Shown piece by piece: positions 54,147 to 64,000 of a stretch of 64,000 nt of DNA (within the stretch, counting starts at the first letter, position 1; the number at the start of each line of letters is the position of its first letter). The translations under genes were made by a program, and so were the position numbers. The notes beneath the pieces are model-generated. The model made no database searches. It was given only the letters and a program-made list of their open reading frames with translations, and was not told where the DNA came from. This DNA is from Flavobacterium sp. NRK1 (GTDB lineage: Bacteria; Bacteroidota; Bacteroidia; Flavobacteriales; Flavobacteriaceae), in contig NZ_JAMXLA010000001.1 of the NCBI RefSeq assembly GCF_024054175.1, positions 3,380,140 to 3,444,139 on the forward strand. Reading direction: 5' to 3'.

Positions 54147-55703
54147 ATGAAAAAAATTATTTTATCCTTATCATTATTATTTGGTATTGCAACCCAGGGA
54201 CAGACTTTTGAGTGGCTTAAAGTTCCGGAAATACCCGCAGGTATAAATCTTCAGAATACAGCATATATTTCTGCGTCAGATCCTGAAGGAAATATTTATT
54301 TAACAGGTTTTAAAGACAGTCCTGTATTATTAAATGATATAATGGGCAATTTATACTATACTAAATATAGTTCTGGTGGAGATGTTATTTTCTCCAAAAC
54401 ATTTACGGGAAAGTGTGCAGCATATAATATGGTATCCGATGCTCAGGGTAATATAATATTGGCATTAGCATACACAGAAAACATGACAATAGATGATACC
54501 GATTTTTCAATACTTGGTGATGAAATAAAACATGTATTGGTAAAAATGGATAGTAATGGAAATTTGCTTTGGTTTAAGGAATTGCATATTGATGCATTTG
54601 ATTTAGGATATGTGCAGGATTTTAGGGCAATAGCTATAGATGCAGAAGATAATATTTATGCAGGTTATGATAATTATATGTATTCCTACATTACAAAATA
54701 TTCACCATTAGGTATTGAATTACTCACAATTGAACAACAAAACGCAAACAGGTTAACGTCAACTGCTGTAGATACAGAGGGTAATATTTATGCTGCAGGG
54801 GCTTGTGCCTCGATAAATGCTAAGTATGGGGGCACAGAAGCTCCTACTGACCTGCAATACAATACTTATCTTGTAAAATATTCTCCTCAGGGTAATTTTC
54901 AATGGATTAAATATGTTGAGGATATAACCTGCCCTGAGCCGCATGTAGTAGTACGCACACCCGATGAAATATATTTCAGCTCTTATCTTTTTACTTCCAA
55001 TAATTTTGATAATATTGAAATAGAGGGTCCTGCGGGAGGATTTGAAGATATATTTATTGCCAAACTAAATTCAGAAGGTACTTATCAGTGGGTAAAGGAA
55101 GCATTAGGAAGTGGAAAGGCAAACCCCGGTTCACGAAATTTTTTAAATCTTGATTCAGAAGGTAACCTATATTTTACAGGCAATACAGCCGGCACTGTAA
55201 ACTGGGGTAATGATATAACAACTTCAACAAATTCATTTTCTTCAGATGCGCTAATTGTAAAATATAATTCCGATGGAGATGTGCTATTTGCCAAAACCGC
55301 CGGAGGAGATTCCGAAGACAGGATGGATGGAATAACTATTAGTTCCGAAGGGAACATATTTGTGACAGGTGTAGGTTATGGCAACGGAACTTTCGACAAT
55401 ATAGAGCATGAAGGCGAAGAGTTTACTTCATATCCCTTCTTTGCAAAAATTACTATGGAAATTTTAGGTTTTAACGATCATGAAGCTAAGGAAATTACAG
55501 TTTATCCTAATCCTGCTTCGAGTGGAATTATTTTAACTGGTATAGAAAATAATAAAAGCATAGAGATTGTAAATTCTCTGGGCCAGACTGTTAAAAACCT
55601 TACTGGTATAACTTCAGAAATAATAGATATTTCAGATTTATCTTCAGGAATATATTATATAAAAAGCGATAAATTCAAATCTAAAAAATTCATTAAAAAA
55701 TAA
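54147..55703 (+). CDS. T9SS type A protein with beta-propeller-like (SBBP) repeats
   Basis: 518 residues. Signal peptide (~1-18, ending ATQG). Residues ~40-440 consist of repeated D.xGNxYxxG-type blades (DPEGNIYLTGFKD, DAEDNIYAGYDN, DTEGNIYAAGACAS, DSEGNLYFTGNTAG, SSEGNIFVTGVGYG), each followed by a VKYSxxG strand, as in SBBP-repeat propellers. C-terminal type A sorting domain ~445-518 (ITVYPNPASSGIILTG, LSSGIYYIKSDKFKSKKFIKK). Secreted or surface protein of unknown ligand. It has its own promoter and terminator, between two adhesin genes. Confidence 0.85.
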   Translation: MKKIILSLSLLFGIATQGQTFEWLKVPEIPAGINLQNTAYISASDPEGNIYLTGFKDSPVLLNDIMGNLYYTKYSSGGDVIFSKTFTGKCAAYNMVSDAQGNIILALAYTENMTIDDTDFSILGDEIKHVLVKMDSNGNLLWFKELHIDAFDLGYVQDFRAIAIDAEDNIYAGYDNYMYSYITKYSPLGIELLTIEQQNANRLTSTAVDTEGNIYAAGACASINAKYGGTEAPTDLQYNTYLVKYSPQGNFQWIKYVEDITCPEPHVVVRTPDEIYFSSYLFTSNNFDNIEIEGPAGGFEDIFIAKLNSEGTYQWVKEALGSGKANPGSRNFLNLDSEGNLYFTGNTAGTVNWGNDITTSTNSFSSDALIVKYNSDGDVLFAKTAGGDSEDRMDGITISSEGNIFVTGVGYGNGTFDNIEHEGEEFTSYPFFAKITMEILGFNDHEAKEITVYPNPASSGIILTGIENNKSIEIVNSLGQTVKNLTGITSEIIDISDLSSGIYYIKSDKFKSKKFIKK

Positions 55704-55726
55704 CTATTTAATTTAATTCACTTTAC

Positions 55727-55763
55727 ACAGGTTTTTGAAGTATTTCAGAAGCCTGTTTTTTTT
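55727..55763 (+). terminator. terminator after the propeller protein
   Basis: ACAGG...TTTTTGAA / TTCAGAAG...CCTGT with T-run; imperfect stem. Confidence 0.7.
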
Positions 55764-55940
55764 AATATTCAGATAATAAATAAAAAAGATTAAAAAAATA
55801 CTTACAATAGTTAAACATATAACATTTTGAATTCATTTTGTTTTTTTTAATTAATTCTCAATAATTAGATATAGGGTTTTTCTTAACCTAGGTGTTTTTT
55901 GTTTAGTTTTAAAACTTAAACCTAATATTAACTATTTTTT

Positions 55941-58900
55941 ATGAAAAAATTTACACTACTGATCTTCGTGTCATTACTGTCAATTTGCGGTTATTCTCAG
56001 CTCGCTCCGGAGAGTTTTGAAGACGCTTGGACAGGCACTCCTGCAGCGCCTCCCGGATGGACAGTTATCAACGAAGTGGGCCCTGCTGTAACATGGGTCA
56101 GAAGCACTGCCGGCAGCAGTACAACTCCGCCAAATACAGGAGATTATGCTGCTTACTTAAATAAGGAGAACGTTGGACCTAACAATCCTGCTCCTAAAGA
56201 CTGGCTTATTACACCTTATTTTAATATGCCTACCAATGGTATATTACGTTTTTACTCAAGACTTACAACTCCTGGCGATCAGGGCGGTATTTATAAAGTA
56301 AAAATTTCGACTGATTCAGATCCTTCTAACCTTGCCAGTTACACTGACTTGCAAACCTGGACTGAAACCAGCTTAAATCCTGTACAAACAGATTATATTG
56401 AAAAAGTTATTACATTACCTGCAATTTCAGGATCTGTTCATATTGCTTTTGTTATGGAAGGTAATAATATGGATAGATGGCTGATTGATGATGTAAAAGC
56501 TGTATCGCAATGTTTTGCACCGGCAACTATTTTAGCCTCTAATCCTACTCTGGATTCCATTGACATTGACTGGATAAATACAGGCGGAGCAGTATCCTGG
56601 AATATAGAAATAATTCCCGATTATGCAGCACCTACAGGAAATGGAGAAATTTATAACGGACAGCCTCCTTTTACAAAATCAGGACTTTTGCCCGATACAA
56701 GCTACAAGATATATATAAAAGCTATATGTAGCGATTTGGGTACTAGTGAAGCTATTGGCCCTGTATTTTTTGAAACTGCTGCACTCGGTGAAAGCTGCAG
56801 CGATCCGTTAGTTATAAGCTCTCTACCTTTTACAACTACCAACAACACCGTAAACTTTGCAGACAACTATAATGGTTCACCCGGCTCTACAGGATGCAGC
56901 ACAACATCATCATATCTTTCGGGTAATGATGTGGTTTATGCCTACACCCCTACTGCAGACGGAAATATTAACATTAGCCTAACCAATAATGGTACAGGAT
57001 CAGGAATGTTTGTATATGAAAATTGTGCCGATATTGGCAACACGTGTATAGCAGGTGGTACAGGAAATTCAACACCAATCGTTGTGCCTTCTTTAGCAGT
57101 TACTGCAAATAACACTATTTATATAGTTATATCAAGTAACTCTTCTGCGCCTTCAACCGCTTATACATTAACAATACAACAAGTATTTTGCGATGCTCCT
57201 ACCGGTCTGGCTGCAGGCAATCCAACAGCAACGTCTGCCGATTTATCGTGGGCAGCAGGTACTGCAACAGCCTGGCAGATAGCAGTGCAGGATGTAGGTG
57301 CAGGAATACCGCTTGGAAACGGCCAAAATGTAACTTTAAATACTAATGTAACTGTAACACAAACAGCTGCAGGAGTAGCATTTACACCGGCAAGCAGTTA
57401 TGAATATTATGTTAGGGCTAATTGTGGAGATGGAAATTATAGTATATGGTCAGGGCCATTTACTTTCAGCACAACCCAAATACCTGCTACTCTTAATTAT
57501 ACTCAGGACTGGGAAACAACACCTTCAGGATGGACGTTAAGCAATGCAGGCCAGGTTAACAAATGGTATATTGGCAGTGCTACCAGTAATGGTGGTTCTC
57601 AGTCATTATATATCAGTAACGATAATGGCGTAACAAATGCTTATACAACAAATGCTCAGTCTGTGGTACATGCTTACAGAGATATACAGATTCCTACAGG
57701 TGTAAACCAGCTTAATTTGTCTTTTGACTGGAAAACAATAGGAGAAAGTGGATGGGATTTTATAAAGGTATTTCTTGTTCCTGTAACATTTACACCTACA
57801 ACCGGTACACAGATAACAGAATCGGCCACAAATAAAAAAATCGGCGGTGATTTAAATATGGGTCCTGCCTGGACTACATTTAATGGAGTTATAGATGCTT
57901 CTGCATACGCTAATACAACCATGAGGCTTGTATTTCAATGGAGAAATGATACTTCTGGGGGAGCCCAGCCTCCGGCCGCTATAGATAATATTAATTTTTC
58001 TATTATAACATGTCCGGCTCCAACAGCACCTGTAATTGCAGCAAATACGCTTACAAGTAATGAGGTAACTGTAAACTGGACTGCTCCTACCCCTGCTGCA
58101 TCACAATATGATTATTATTTAGGTACTACCCAAACAGCACCAAATGATGCTACTACACCAACAGGTACTTCCAACACAACCAGTGCAACAATTTCTTTAA
58201 CCCCGTCAAATTCATATTATTTCTGGGTAAGGGCAAATTGCGGGCCTGGTGATACAAGTACTTGGGCCGGTCCATTAGCTTTCGTAGCTCCTCAGATTCC
58301 TGCTGCTATGGATTATACCCAAAATTTTGATTTAGGGCCACATGGATGGGCTTTAAATAATGGAACGCAGGTAAATAAATGGGCTGTAGGTACGGCTACA
58401 AGCAACAGTGCCTCTAGTTCATTATATATTACAGAAGATAATGGTGCAACAAATACTTATAATATCAATGCTGGATCTGTAGTTCAGGCTTACAGAGATA
58501 TACAAATGCCGGCAACATTAGACCAGGTAGAACTTAGTTTTGACTGGAAAAATAATGGCGAAAATAACATTGATTATTTTAGAGTATGGCTTGTACCAAC
58601 AGATTATGTACTTAATCCCGGGACGCAAATAACTGCTAATACTGCACAGGGACGCATACAGATTGGCGGTAACTTTATGCAAAATACAGACTGGACAACA
58701 TTTAGTAATGTAATACAGGCATCAACTTTTGCAGGTACTGTGAGAAGATTAGTATTTGAATGGAGAAATAATACCGCAACAGGAGCTCAGGCACCCGCAG
58801 CGATTGACAATATTAACTTTAAAGTAATTACTTGTCCTCAGCCGTCAAATTTAGCTTTAACGGCTTTAAGCCAGACTGAAGCTACTTTTACATGGACAGC

Positions 58901-61900
58901 TCCGGTTTCAGGAGCACCTGGGTATGAGTACTATATATCTACAGATACTACTCCGCCTACAGCTACTACTACGGCAACAGGCAGCACTACACCTGCTACA
59001 GTTACAGTGAGTGATCTTCCTACTTCTACTCAACATTATATATGGGTTAGAAGCAGTTGTAGTACAACAGATAAAAGCTACTGGATTGGTCCCTTGAGTT
59101 TTATAACCCCTCAAATACCTGCGGCTATGGATTATACGCAGAATTTTGATAATGGTGCGCATGAATGGCAACTTGTAAATGGTACACAGGCAAATAAATG
59201 GGTAGTTGGCAGTGCTGTTAGCAAAAGTCCTTCTAACTCATTATATATATCTAATGATAACGGAGTAAACAACGGCTATACAGTTACATCAGCATCAATA
59301 GTGCATGCTTATAGAGATATTACTTTCCCTGCAGCCATAGATGATGCTTTATTGTCTTTTGACTGGAGAAATGTTGGCCAGTCTTTTGATGATTATTTTA
59401 CCGTATGGTTAGTTCCTGTAGATTTTAATCCTACAACAGGAACACAAATTACTGCCGATACGGCTACAGGACGTGTAAGACTTAGTGGAACAACATATTA
59501 TGAGAATTCTGTATGGCTTACTGAAAATATCACTTTTGATGCCAGTGCATATCAGGGTCAGACAAGAAGGCTGATATTTGAATGGAGAAATTCTGCTTTT
59601 AGCGGTACTCAGCCACCGGCAGCAATAGATAATATTAGTTTGTCTAAAATTACCTGTCCTGTGCCATCAAACCTGGCTATGACTTCTAATAATGCAATAG
59701 GTGTATCATTCTCATGGACCCCACCTACTTCAGTAACACCAACGTATGATTATTATTATACAACATCACTTACACCTCCTTCTGCTACTACAACGCCTTC
59801 AGGCAATGTGCCTACTCCGGCAGTAACGCTTTCAGGGCTTCCTGATTCTTCTAACTTTTACTTCTGGGTAAGAGATAATTGCGGACCCGGTGATACAAGT
59901 TTATGGATAGGCCCATTAGAGTTTAATACACCACAAGTAGCGTCTCCGGTTAATTACACTCAAAATTTTGATGATAATACATATGGCTGGACAATAACAA
60001 ACGGTAACCAGACTAATAAATGGGTTGTAGGTACTGCTACCAGCAACAGTCCGGGTAAATCGTTATATATTAGTAACACATCTGGCGAAACTAATAATTA
60101 TAATATTTCAGCAGGATCTGTAGTACATGCTTATAAAGACCTTATCATCCCGGCTACTGCAGGAGATATAGATTTTACTTTTGACTGGAAAAATATGGGT
60201 GAAACCTTTGGTTCTGACTTTATAAGAGTATGGCGTGTACCTACTACCTTTGTTCCTACACCTGGTACACAAATAACTGCTGCTGCGGGTGAAAGAGAAA
60301 CAATAGGCGGAACACTTTACAATAATGGAAACTGGACAACCGCAAGCTATATATTAGACGGTACTGCTTTTGCAGGTACTAATATCCGTTTAGTATTTGA
60401 GTGGGTAAATAATACATTTACCGGAACACAGCCTCCGGGAGCTATAGATAATATAGATTTTTCTATTATTACATGTCCTAAACCTACAGCTTTAGATGTA
60501 GCTGACATAACAGAAACAGGAGCTACTTTTAACTGGACAGAAACGGGAAGTGCAACTGCATGGGAAGTTTATGTGATCCCTGCTGGTCAGCCAGCACCTA
60601 CAAATGAAAGTATAGGTGTAGAAGCTTCTTCTAATCCTCTTGTTTATACAACGCCTGCACTTCAGCCGTCAACAAATTACTTTTATTATGTAAGATCTGT
60701 TTGTGATACAGATGATAAGAGCAAATGGGCAGGGCCTTATTCGTTTAAAACAGCAATTGCAAATGACGAATGTACAGGTGCATACACACTTACTGTAAAC
60801 CCTGTTGATCATGATTGTGAATCTTTTAGTGTAACTTCTTACCTTGGTGCAACAGCATCTCCACAACCATTTGAATGTGGTGGTGTAAACGGAGCAGATA
60901 TTTGGTTTGAATTTGTAGCTACTTCAGAGATACATAATATCGAACTTTCAGAATTTGCCGCAATAGGTACACCATCTCCTATAGTAATTGCATTATATCA
61001 GGGAGAGCAGTGCGGATCACTTTTACAGGTTGATTGTAGTAGTACCAATGTATTAGTTGCCAAAAACCTAATGCCGGGCGCTACATACAAAGTAAGACTA
61101 TATATAAATAAAACTCCGGCCGATTTAAATACATCATTTAAAGTTTGTATTAATACTCCGCCACCACCTGCTTCTGTTAATCAGAGTGCATGTACAGTAA
61201 CTACTATTAATTATAGTTTTGAGAATCCGGTTCCGGTTCCGGTTGTACCTCCGTCACCATATCCGGCAATGGTTAATCATAATACTGTACAAGGATGGAG
61301 AACAACTGCATCTGATGAGATTATGGAATTCTGGCCAACTCCAAACTATGAAGGAGTACCTGCCTATGATGGCAATCAGTTCGTAGAACTAAACGCCAAT
61401 TTAGTTTCCGGTCTTTACCAGGATTATTCTACGCCGCAAAGTACAACTTTCACATACAGTTTTGCTCACAGAGGAAGAATGGGTACAGATAGTTGTAAAC
61501 TATTGGCGGGACCTCCGGGAGGGCCATATATAGAAGTAACCGATGCAACAACACCTAATACAGGATGGCAGGTTTATACAGGAACATATACAACTCCGGC
61601 ATCACAGCCTGTAACACGTTTTATATTCCAGTCTGCATCTACATATAATGGAGATGGCAGTGTTGGTAACTTCCTTGATGCTATTGAGTTTACAGCAGAT
61701 AATGGTGTACTTTCAGTAACCCCAAGTGCTTTAACCTGTATCGATAATACAACTACTGTTGTAGCATCAGGTTCGGGAGAATGGAGTGCTCATGCTGATA
61801 ATCCTGGAGAAACGGTAATTGCAGATGCAGAAAGTAACACAACTACCATTAGTGGCTTTACTGCAAGCGGTACGTACAGATTTGACTGGACTACACAGTA

Positions 61901-63755
61901 TTGCAGCAGCACCATAGAAGTAACTTATGATAATGGAAATGTAGCAGAACCTGTAGTTGTTGCTACTGTTGATTATTGTGTTGGTGAAACTGCTGTACCT
62001 TTAACAGCCACACCACTTGCCAATCATACTATTAACTGGTACACTGTAGCAACAGGAGGTACTGCTGATACTACAGCGCCAACACCCGATACATCTCTAA
62101 GTGGCGTTACAGTATATTATGTGTCTCAGCAATCTGCACTTAATTGTGAAAGCGCAAGAGTACCAATTACTGTTACAGTTCACGAAATTCCGGGTATGCC
62201 TGCAGTGCCGGTTACAGCGATAGAATATTGTGAAGACACGGTGGCAACACCTCTTGTAGCCAATGCTCTTGCGGGTAATACACTAAACTGGTATACAGTT
62301 GCAACAGGCGGAACTGCATCAACAACAGCTCCAACGCCTGATACTTCTGCAGCAGGTGAATTACATTATTATGTAAGTCAGGTTTCTGCATATTCATGTG
62401 AAAGCCCAAGAGCAGAAATTGTAGTTACAATTAATGCTTCTGTTGTTCCTCAAACTGATTTTACATTTAATGTAAGCAGTGTTTGTGTTGAAGATACTAA
62501 CCCGGTAGTTGTTCCTTCTGCAGGATTTGTAACAGGCGGTGTTTATTCTGCTGGTGCAGGATTAGTTATTAATCCTTCAACCGGAGAAATAAATCTTAAT
62601 GCAAGTACTCCGGGAACATACACGGTTACTTATACAGTAGCTCCTAGCCCTGCTGTATGTAACATTGGTCATTCCTCTACTACACAAATAACTATTACGC
62701 CGCTTGCACCTGCTGAAACAGGCTTCTCTTATAATGCAATGGTATGTAAGGGTGCAGGAAACCAAACTCCTAATTTTAACGCAGGCTTTACAGCTGGAGG
62801 TACATTTACCGCAGATGCGGGGCTAGTTATTGATCCTGCAACAGGAGTTATTGATGTTGCTGCAAGTACTGCAGGTGACTACACAATAACTTATACAGTA
62901 GATCAGGATGTTCCAAATTGTATTGCTGGAGGTTCGCATACCGAAACTATAAAAATTAGCGAGGTGTTTACCCCTGTAACTGATTTTGATTATGATAATA
63001 GTTTCTGTTATGGAGCAGCCGATGCAACACCTAACCTTGCGGCAGACTTTACAAGCGGAGGTACATTTAGTGGTACCAACGGGCTTGTAATTGATCCTGC
63101 AACAGGTGTAGTTAATGTTGCTGCAAGTACATCCGGAACGCATACAGTTACTTACACATTTACAGGAGATTCTGTAAACTGTATTGGTAGCGGATCGGAT
63201 AGCTATACATTTACAATTGGAAGCGAATTTAATTTTGGTCTTGAAGGTGAATGTCAGGGCAATGCATTTGTTATTACAGCAACACCTGAAAATGGAAGCT
63301 TTGATGACAATTCTGCTGTAACTTTTGAATGGGCTACAGCAACAGGTGCTTCTGTAGGAACTGACAGGGATGCATTTAATGTATCTGATTATGTGAACAG
63401 TACTCCTGAAGATGATATATTCCCTATGGAATTTGTACTTACCGTTACTATCAATGGATGTGAAACTACCAGATCATATATTGTTGATGGTATAGGATGT
63501 ACAATACAAAAAGGTATATCGCCTAACGGAGATAATATGAACGATAATTTTGATCTTCAGTACATGGGGGTTAAAAAACTATCAATCTTTAACCGTTACG
63601 GACAAGAAGTTTATACTAAAGGAAACTATACTAATGAGTGGCATGGACAAGGCAGCAACGGAGACGAACTGCCTACAGGTACTTATTATTATGTTATTGA
63701 GCGCTCTGCAGGTGGAACTGACACCGGCTGGATATACATTAACAGACAGGAATAG
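55941..63755 (+). CDS. giant T9SS type B adhesin with long internal repeats
   Basis: 2604 residues. Signal peptide (~1-19). N-terminal J-type domain and Fn3 like the 2004-residue paralogue, then a PPC-like domain. Four tandem ~273-residue units begin at bases 57480, 58296, 59115 and 59937; each joins a J/MAM-like sandwich (DYTQNFD... FDWKN... FEWRNN...PPAAIDNI) with an Fn3 domain. Later come a PPC-like section, two Ig-like units with NWYTVATGGTA (~base 61945-62430), three ~83-residue units (GGTFTADAGLVIDPATG type, 62450-63200) and the type B C-terminal domain (~2520-2604, GISPNGDNMNDNFDL). Surface adhesin exported by T9SS. Confidence 0.9.
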   Translation: MKKFTLLIFVSLLSICGYSQLAPESFEDAWTGTPAAPPGWTVINEVGPAVTWVRSTAGSSTTPPNTGDYAAYLNKENVGPNNPAPKDWLITPYFNMPTNGILRFYSRLTTPGDQGGIYKVKISTDSDPSNLASYTDLQTWTETSLNPVQTDYIEKVITLPAISGSVHIAFVMEGNNMDRWLIDDVKAVSQCFAPATILASNPTLDSIDIDWINTGGAVSWNIEIIPDYAAPTGNGEIYNGQPPFTKSGLLPDTSYKIYIKAICSDLGTSEAIGPVFFETAALGESCSDPLVISSLPFTTTNNTVNFADNYNGSPGSTGCSTTSSYLSGNDVVYAYTPTADGNINISLTNNGTGSGMFVYENCADIGNTCIAGGTGNSTPIVVPSLAVTANNTIYIVISSNSSAPSTAYTLTIQQVFCDAPTGLAAGNPTATSADLSWAAGTATAWQIAVQDVGAGIPLGNGQNVTLNTNVTVTQTAAGVAFTPASSYEYYVRANCGDGNYSIWSGPFTFSTTQIPATLNYTQDWETTPSGWTLSNAGQVNKWYIGSATSNGGSQSLYISNDNGVTNAYTTNAQSVVHAYRDIQIPTGVNQLNLSFDWKTIGESGWDFIKVFLVPVTFTPTTGTQITESATNKKIGGDLNMGPAWTTFNGVIDASAYANTTMRLVFQWRNDTSGGAQPPAAIDNINFSIITCPAPTAPVIAANTLTSNEVTVNWTAPTPAASQYDYYLGTTQTAPNDATTPTGTSNTTSATISLTPSNSYYFWVRANCGPGDTSTWAGPLAFVAPQIPAAMDYTQNFDLGPHGWALNNGTQVNKWAVGTATSNSASSSLYITEDNGATNTYNINAGSVVQAYRDIQMPATLDQVELSFDWKNNGENNIDYFRVWLVPTDYVLNPGTQITANTAQGRIQIGGNFMQNTDWTTFSNVIQASTFAGTVRRLVFEWRNNTATGAQAPAAIDNINFKVITCPQPSNLALTALSQTEATFTWTAPVSGAPGYEYYISTDTTPPTATTTATGSTTPATVTVSDLPTSTQHYIWVRSSCSTTDKSYWIGPLSFITPQIPAAMDYTQNFDNGAHEWQLVNGTQANKWVVGSAVSKSPSNSLYISNDNGVNNGYTVTSASIVHAYRDITFPAAIDDALLSFDWRNVGQSFDDYFTVWLVPVDFNPTTGTQITADTATGRVRLSGTTYYENSVWLTENITFDASAYQGQTRRLIFEWRNSAFSGTQPPAAIDNISLSKITCPVPSNLAMTSNNAIGVSFSWTPPTSVTPTYDYYYTTSLTPPSATTTPSGNVPTPAVTLSGLPDSSNFYFWVRDNCGPGDTSLWIGPLEFNTPQVASPVNYTQNFDDNTYGWTITNGNQTNKWVVGTATSNSPGKSLYISNTSGETNNYNISAGSVVHAYKDLIIPATAGDIDFTFDWKNMGETFGSDFIRVWRVPTTFVPTPGTQITAAAGERETIGGTLYNNGNWTTASYILDGTAFAGTNIRLVFEWVNNTFTGTQPPGAIDNIDFSIITCPKPTALDVADITETGATFNWTETGSATAWEVYVIPAGQPAPTNESIGVEASSNPLVYTTPALQPSTNYFYYVRSVCDTDDKSKWAGPYSFKTAIANDECTGAYTLTVNPVDHDCESFSVTSYLGATASPQPFECGGVNGADIWFEFVATSEIHNIELSEFAAIGTPSPIVIALYQGEQCGSLLQVDCSSTNVLVAKNLMPGATYKVRLYINKTPADLNTSFKVCINTPPPPASVNQSACTVTTINYSFENPVPVPVVPPSPYPAMVNHNTVQGWRTTASDEIMEFWPTPNYEGVPAYDGNQFVELNANLVSGLYQDYSTPQSTTFTYSFAHRGRMGTDSCKLLAGPPGGPYIEVTDATTPNTGWQVYTGTYTTPASQPVTRFIFQSASTYNGDGSVGNFLDAIEFTADNGVLSVTPSALTCIDNTTTVVASGSGEWSAHADNPGETVIADAESNTTTISGFTASGTYRFDWTTQYCSSTIEVTYDNGNVAEPVVVATVDYCVGETAVPLTATPLANHTINWYTVATGGTADTTAPTPDTSLSGVTVYYVSQQSALNCESARVPITVTVHEIPGMPAVPVTAIEYCEDTVATPLVANALAGNTLNWYTVATGGTASTTAPTPDTSAAGELHYYVSQVSAYSCESPRAEIVVTINASVVPQTDFTFNVSSVCVEDTNPVVVPSAGFVTGGVYSAGAGLVINPSTGEINLNASTPGTYTVTYTVAPSPAVCNIGHSSTTQITITPLAPAETGFSYNAMVCKGAGNQTPNFNAGFTAGGTFTADAGLVIDPATGVIDVAASTAGDYTITYTVDQDVPNCIAGGSHTETIKISEVFTPVTDFDYDNSFCYGAADATPNLAADFTSGGTFSGTNGLVIDPATGVVNVAASTSGTHTVTYTFTGDSVNCIGSGSDSYTFTIGSEFNFGLEGECQGNAFVITATPENGSFDDNSAVTFEWATATGASVGTDRDAFNVSDYVNSTPEDDIFPMEFVLTVTINGCETTRSYIVDGIGCTIQKGISPNGDNMNDNFDLQYMGVKKLSIFNRYGQEVYTKGNYTNEWHGQGSNGDELPTGTYYYVIERSAGGTDTGWIYINRQE

Positions 63756-63770
63756 TTACTTTAATAAGAT

Positions 63771-63799
63771 AAAAAGGCTGCCCATTGGCAGCCTTTTTT
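63771..63799 (+). terminator. terminator after the 2604-residue adhesin
   Basis: Stem GGCTGCC (63776-63782) / GGCAGCC (63787-63793), loop CATT, flanked by A-run and T-run; it may also serve the convergent gene at the right edge. Confidence 0.85.
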
Positions 63800-63891
63800 G
63801 ATTTATAAAAATTGAATTAGTCTATTTTGATAGGTCATTGGAAAATTTAGAGAATAATTTTATTTATTTAAATATTTTTAAAGAAATAATA

Positions 63892-64000
63892 TTATTCCAG
63901 TAATCCTTCAAGTGTAACATATTCATTATTAATTGCGTAAATAATCAACCCGATCATATTTTTACATTCTGTTTTGCGAAGTAAATTATTTCTGTGCCCT
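63892..64000 (-). CDS. LuxR-type HTH regulator, 3' end only (cut by window edge)
   Basis: Reading the minus strand from the edge gives an open frame of 35 codons plus TAA: GHRNNLLRKTECKN, then MIGLIIYAINNEYV, then a short tail ending LLE. HRNNLLRK followed by a helix ending YAI is the recognition and dimer-helix end of LuxR/NarL HTH domains (typical: THRKNLLRKL..N..GLIRYA). The rest of the protein, perhaps a response-regulator receiver, lies outside the window. It points toward the giant adhesin gene. Confidence 0.7.
   Translation of the reverse strand, partial: GHRNNLLRKTECKNMIGLIIYAINNEYVTLEGLLE

Noticed and set aside
62212..63143. Several minus-strand open frames of 60-106 codons, some Cys-rich, inside the adhesin gene
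   Set aside because: They are antisense shadows of the repeat-rich plus-strand coding sequence; their Cys/Ser-rich composition follows from antisense Thr/Ala codons.

Overview
This window looks like chromosomal DNA of a Bacteroidota member, most likely family Flavobacteriaceae and close to Flavobacterium. The pointers are: type IX secretion (T9SS) C-terminal domains of both type A and type B (gliding-motility-associated) on secreted proteins; a Rho factor with a long N-terminal insertion; lineage-typical families (DUF4293, a LuxC-like acyl-CoA reductase beside serC/serA); many upstream TAnnTTTG elements, the Bacteroidota -7 signature; few Shine-Dalgarno sites; and AT-rich composition. The taxonomic call is an inference. 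No complete tRNA, rRNA, CRISPR array, transposase or prophage was seen.

Layout. 1-4.6 kb, minus strand: 5' part of parE (topoisomerase IV B), a secreted transglutaminase-like protein, a TIGR02117-type membrane protein overlapping an FMN reductase, and ychF. 4.8-9.1 kb: a small secreted protein, a 2x[4Fe-4S] ferredoxin, then acyl-CoA reductase, serC and a serA-like dehydrogenase (serine biosynthesis). 9.3-19.7 kb: Sua5/YciO, a UvrD/PcrA helicase, small membrane proteins, a double lipocalin-like protein, a Dph6-like ATP pyrophosphatase, an M1 peptidase and an MscS channel.

19.8-25.1 kb is the mosaic part. A 3'-terminal tRNA fragment abuts GC-rich recG. Then come two overlapping, very AT-rich genes of unknown function; both have winged-helix-like N-termini and the second has an Rx4H (HEPN-like) motif. 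GC-rich xth follows, then a 426-bp gap with an unannotated 34-codon reading frame closed by a strong hairpin. The two-gene cassette is the best candidate here for an undescribed (defence or toxin-type) system.

25.2-41.4 kb is ordinary core and lineage-specific content: bestrophin, GNAT, two secreted proteins, rho, DUF4293, a phosphoesterase, truA, an MsbA-like ABC exporter, dihydrolipoyl dehydrogenase, an NTF2-like lipoprotein, an OmpW-like porin, a cysteine desulfurase, a lipoprotein, a Smr-domain protein and a leucine-rich-repeat protein. Convergent gene pairs are usually separated by clear hairpin terminators.

41.4-64 kb is a surface and secretion region: a PhoX-like T9SS protein, a diheme cytochrome c peroxidase, a TPR-membrane-HTH regulator, two giant type B T9SS adhesins (2004 and 2604 residues) flanking a type A beta-propeller protein, and the 3' end of a LuxR-type regulator at the right edge.
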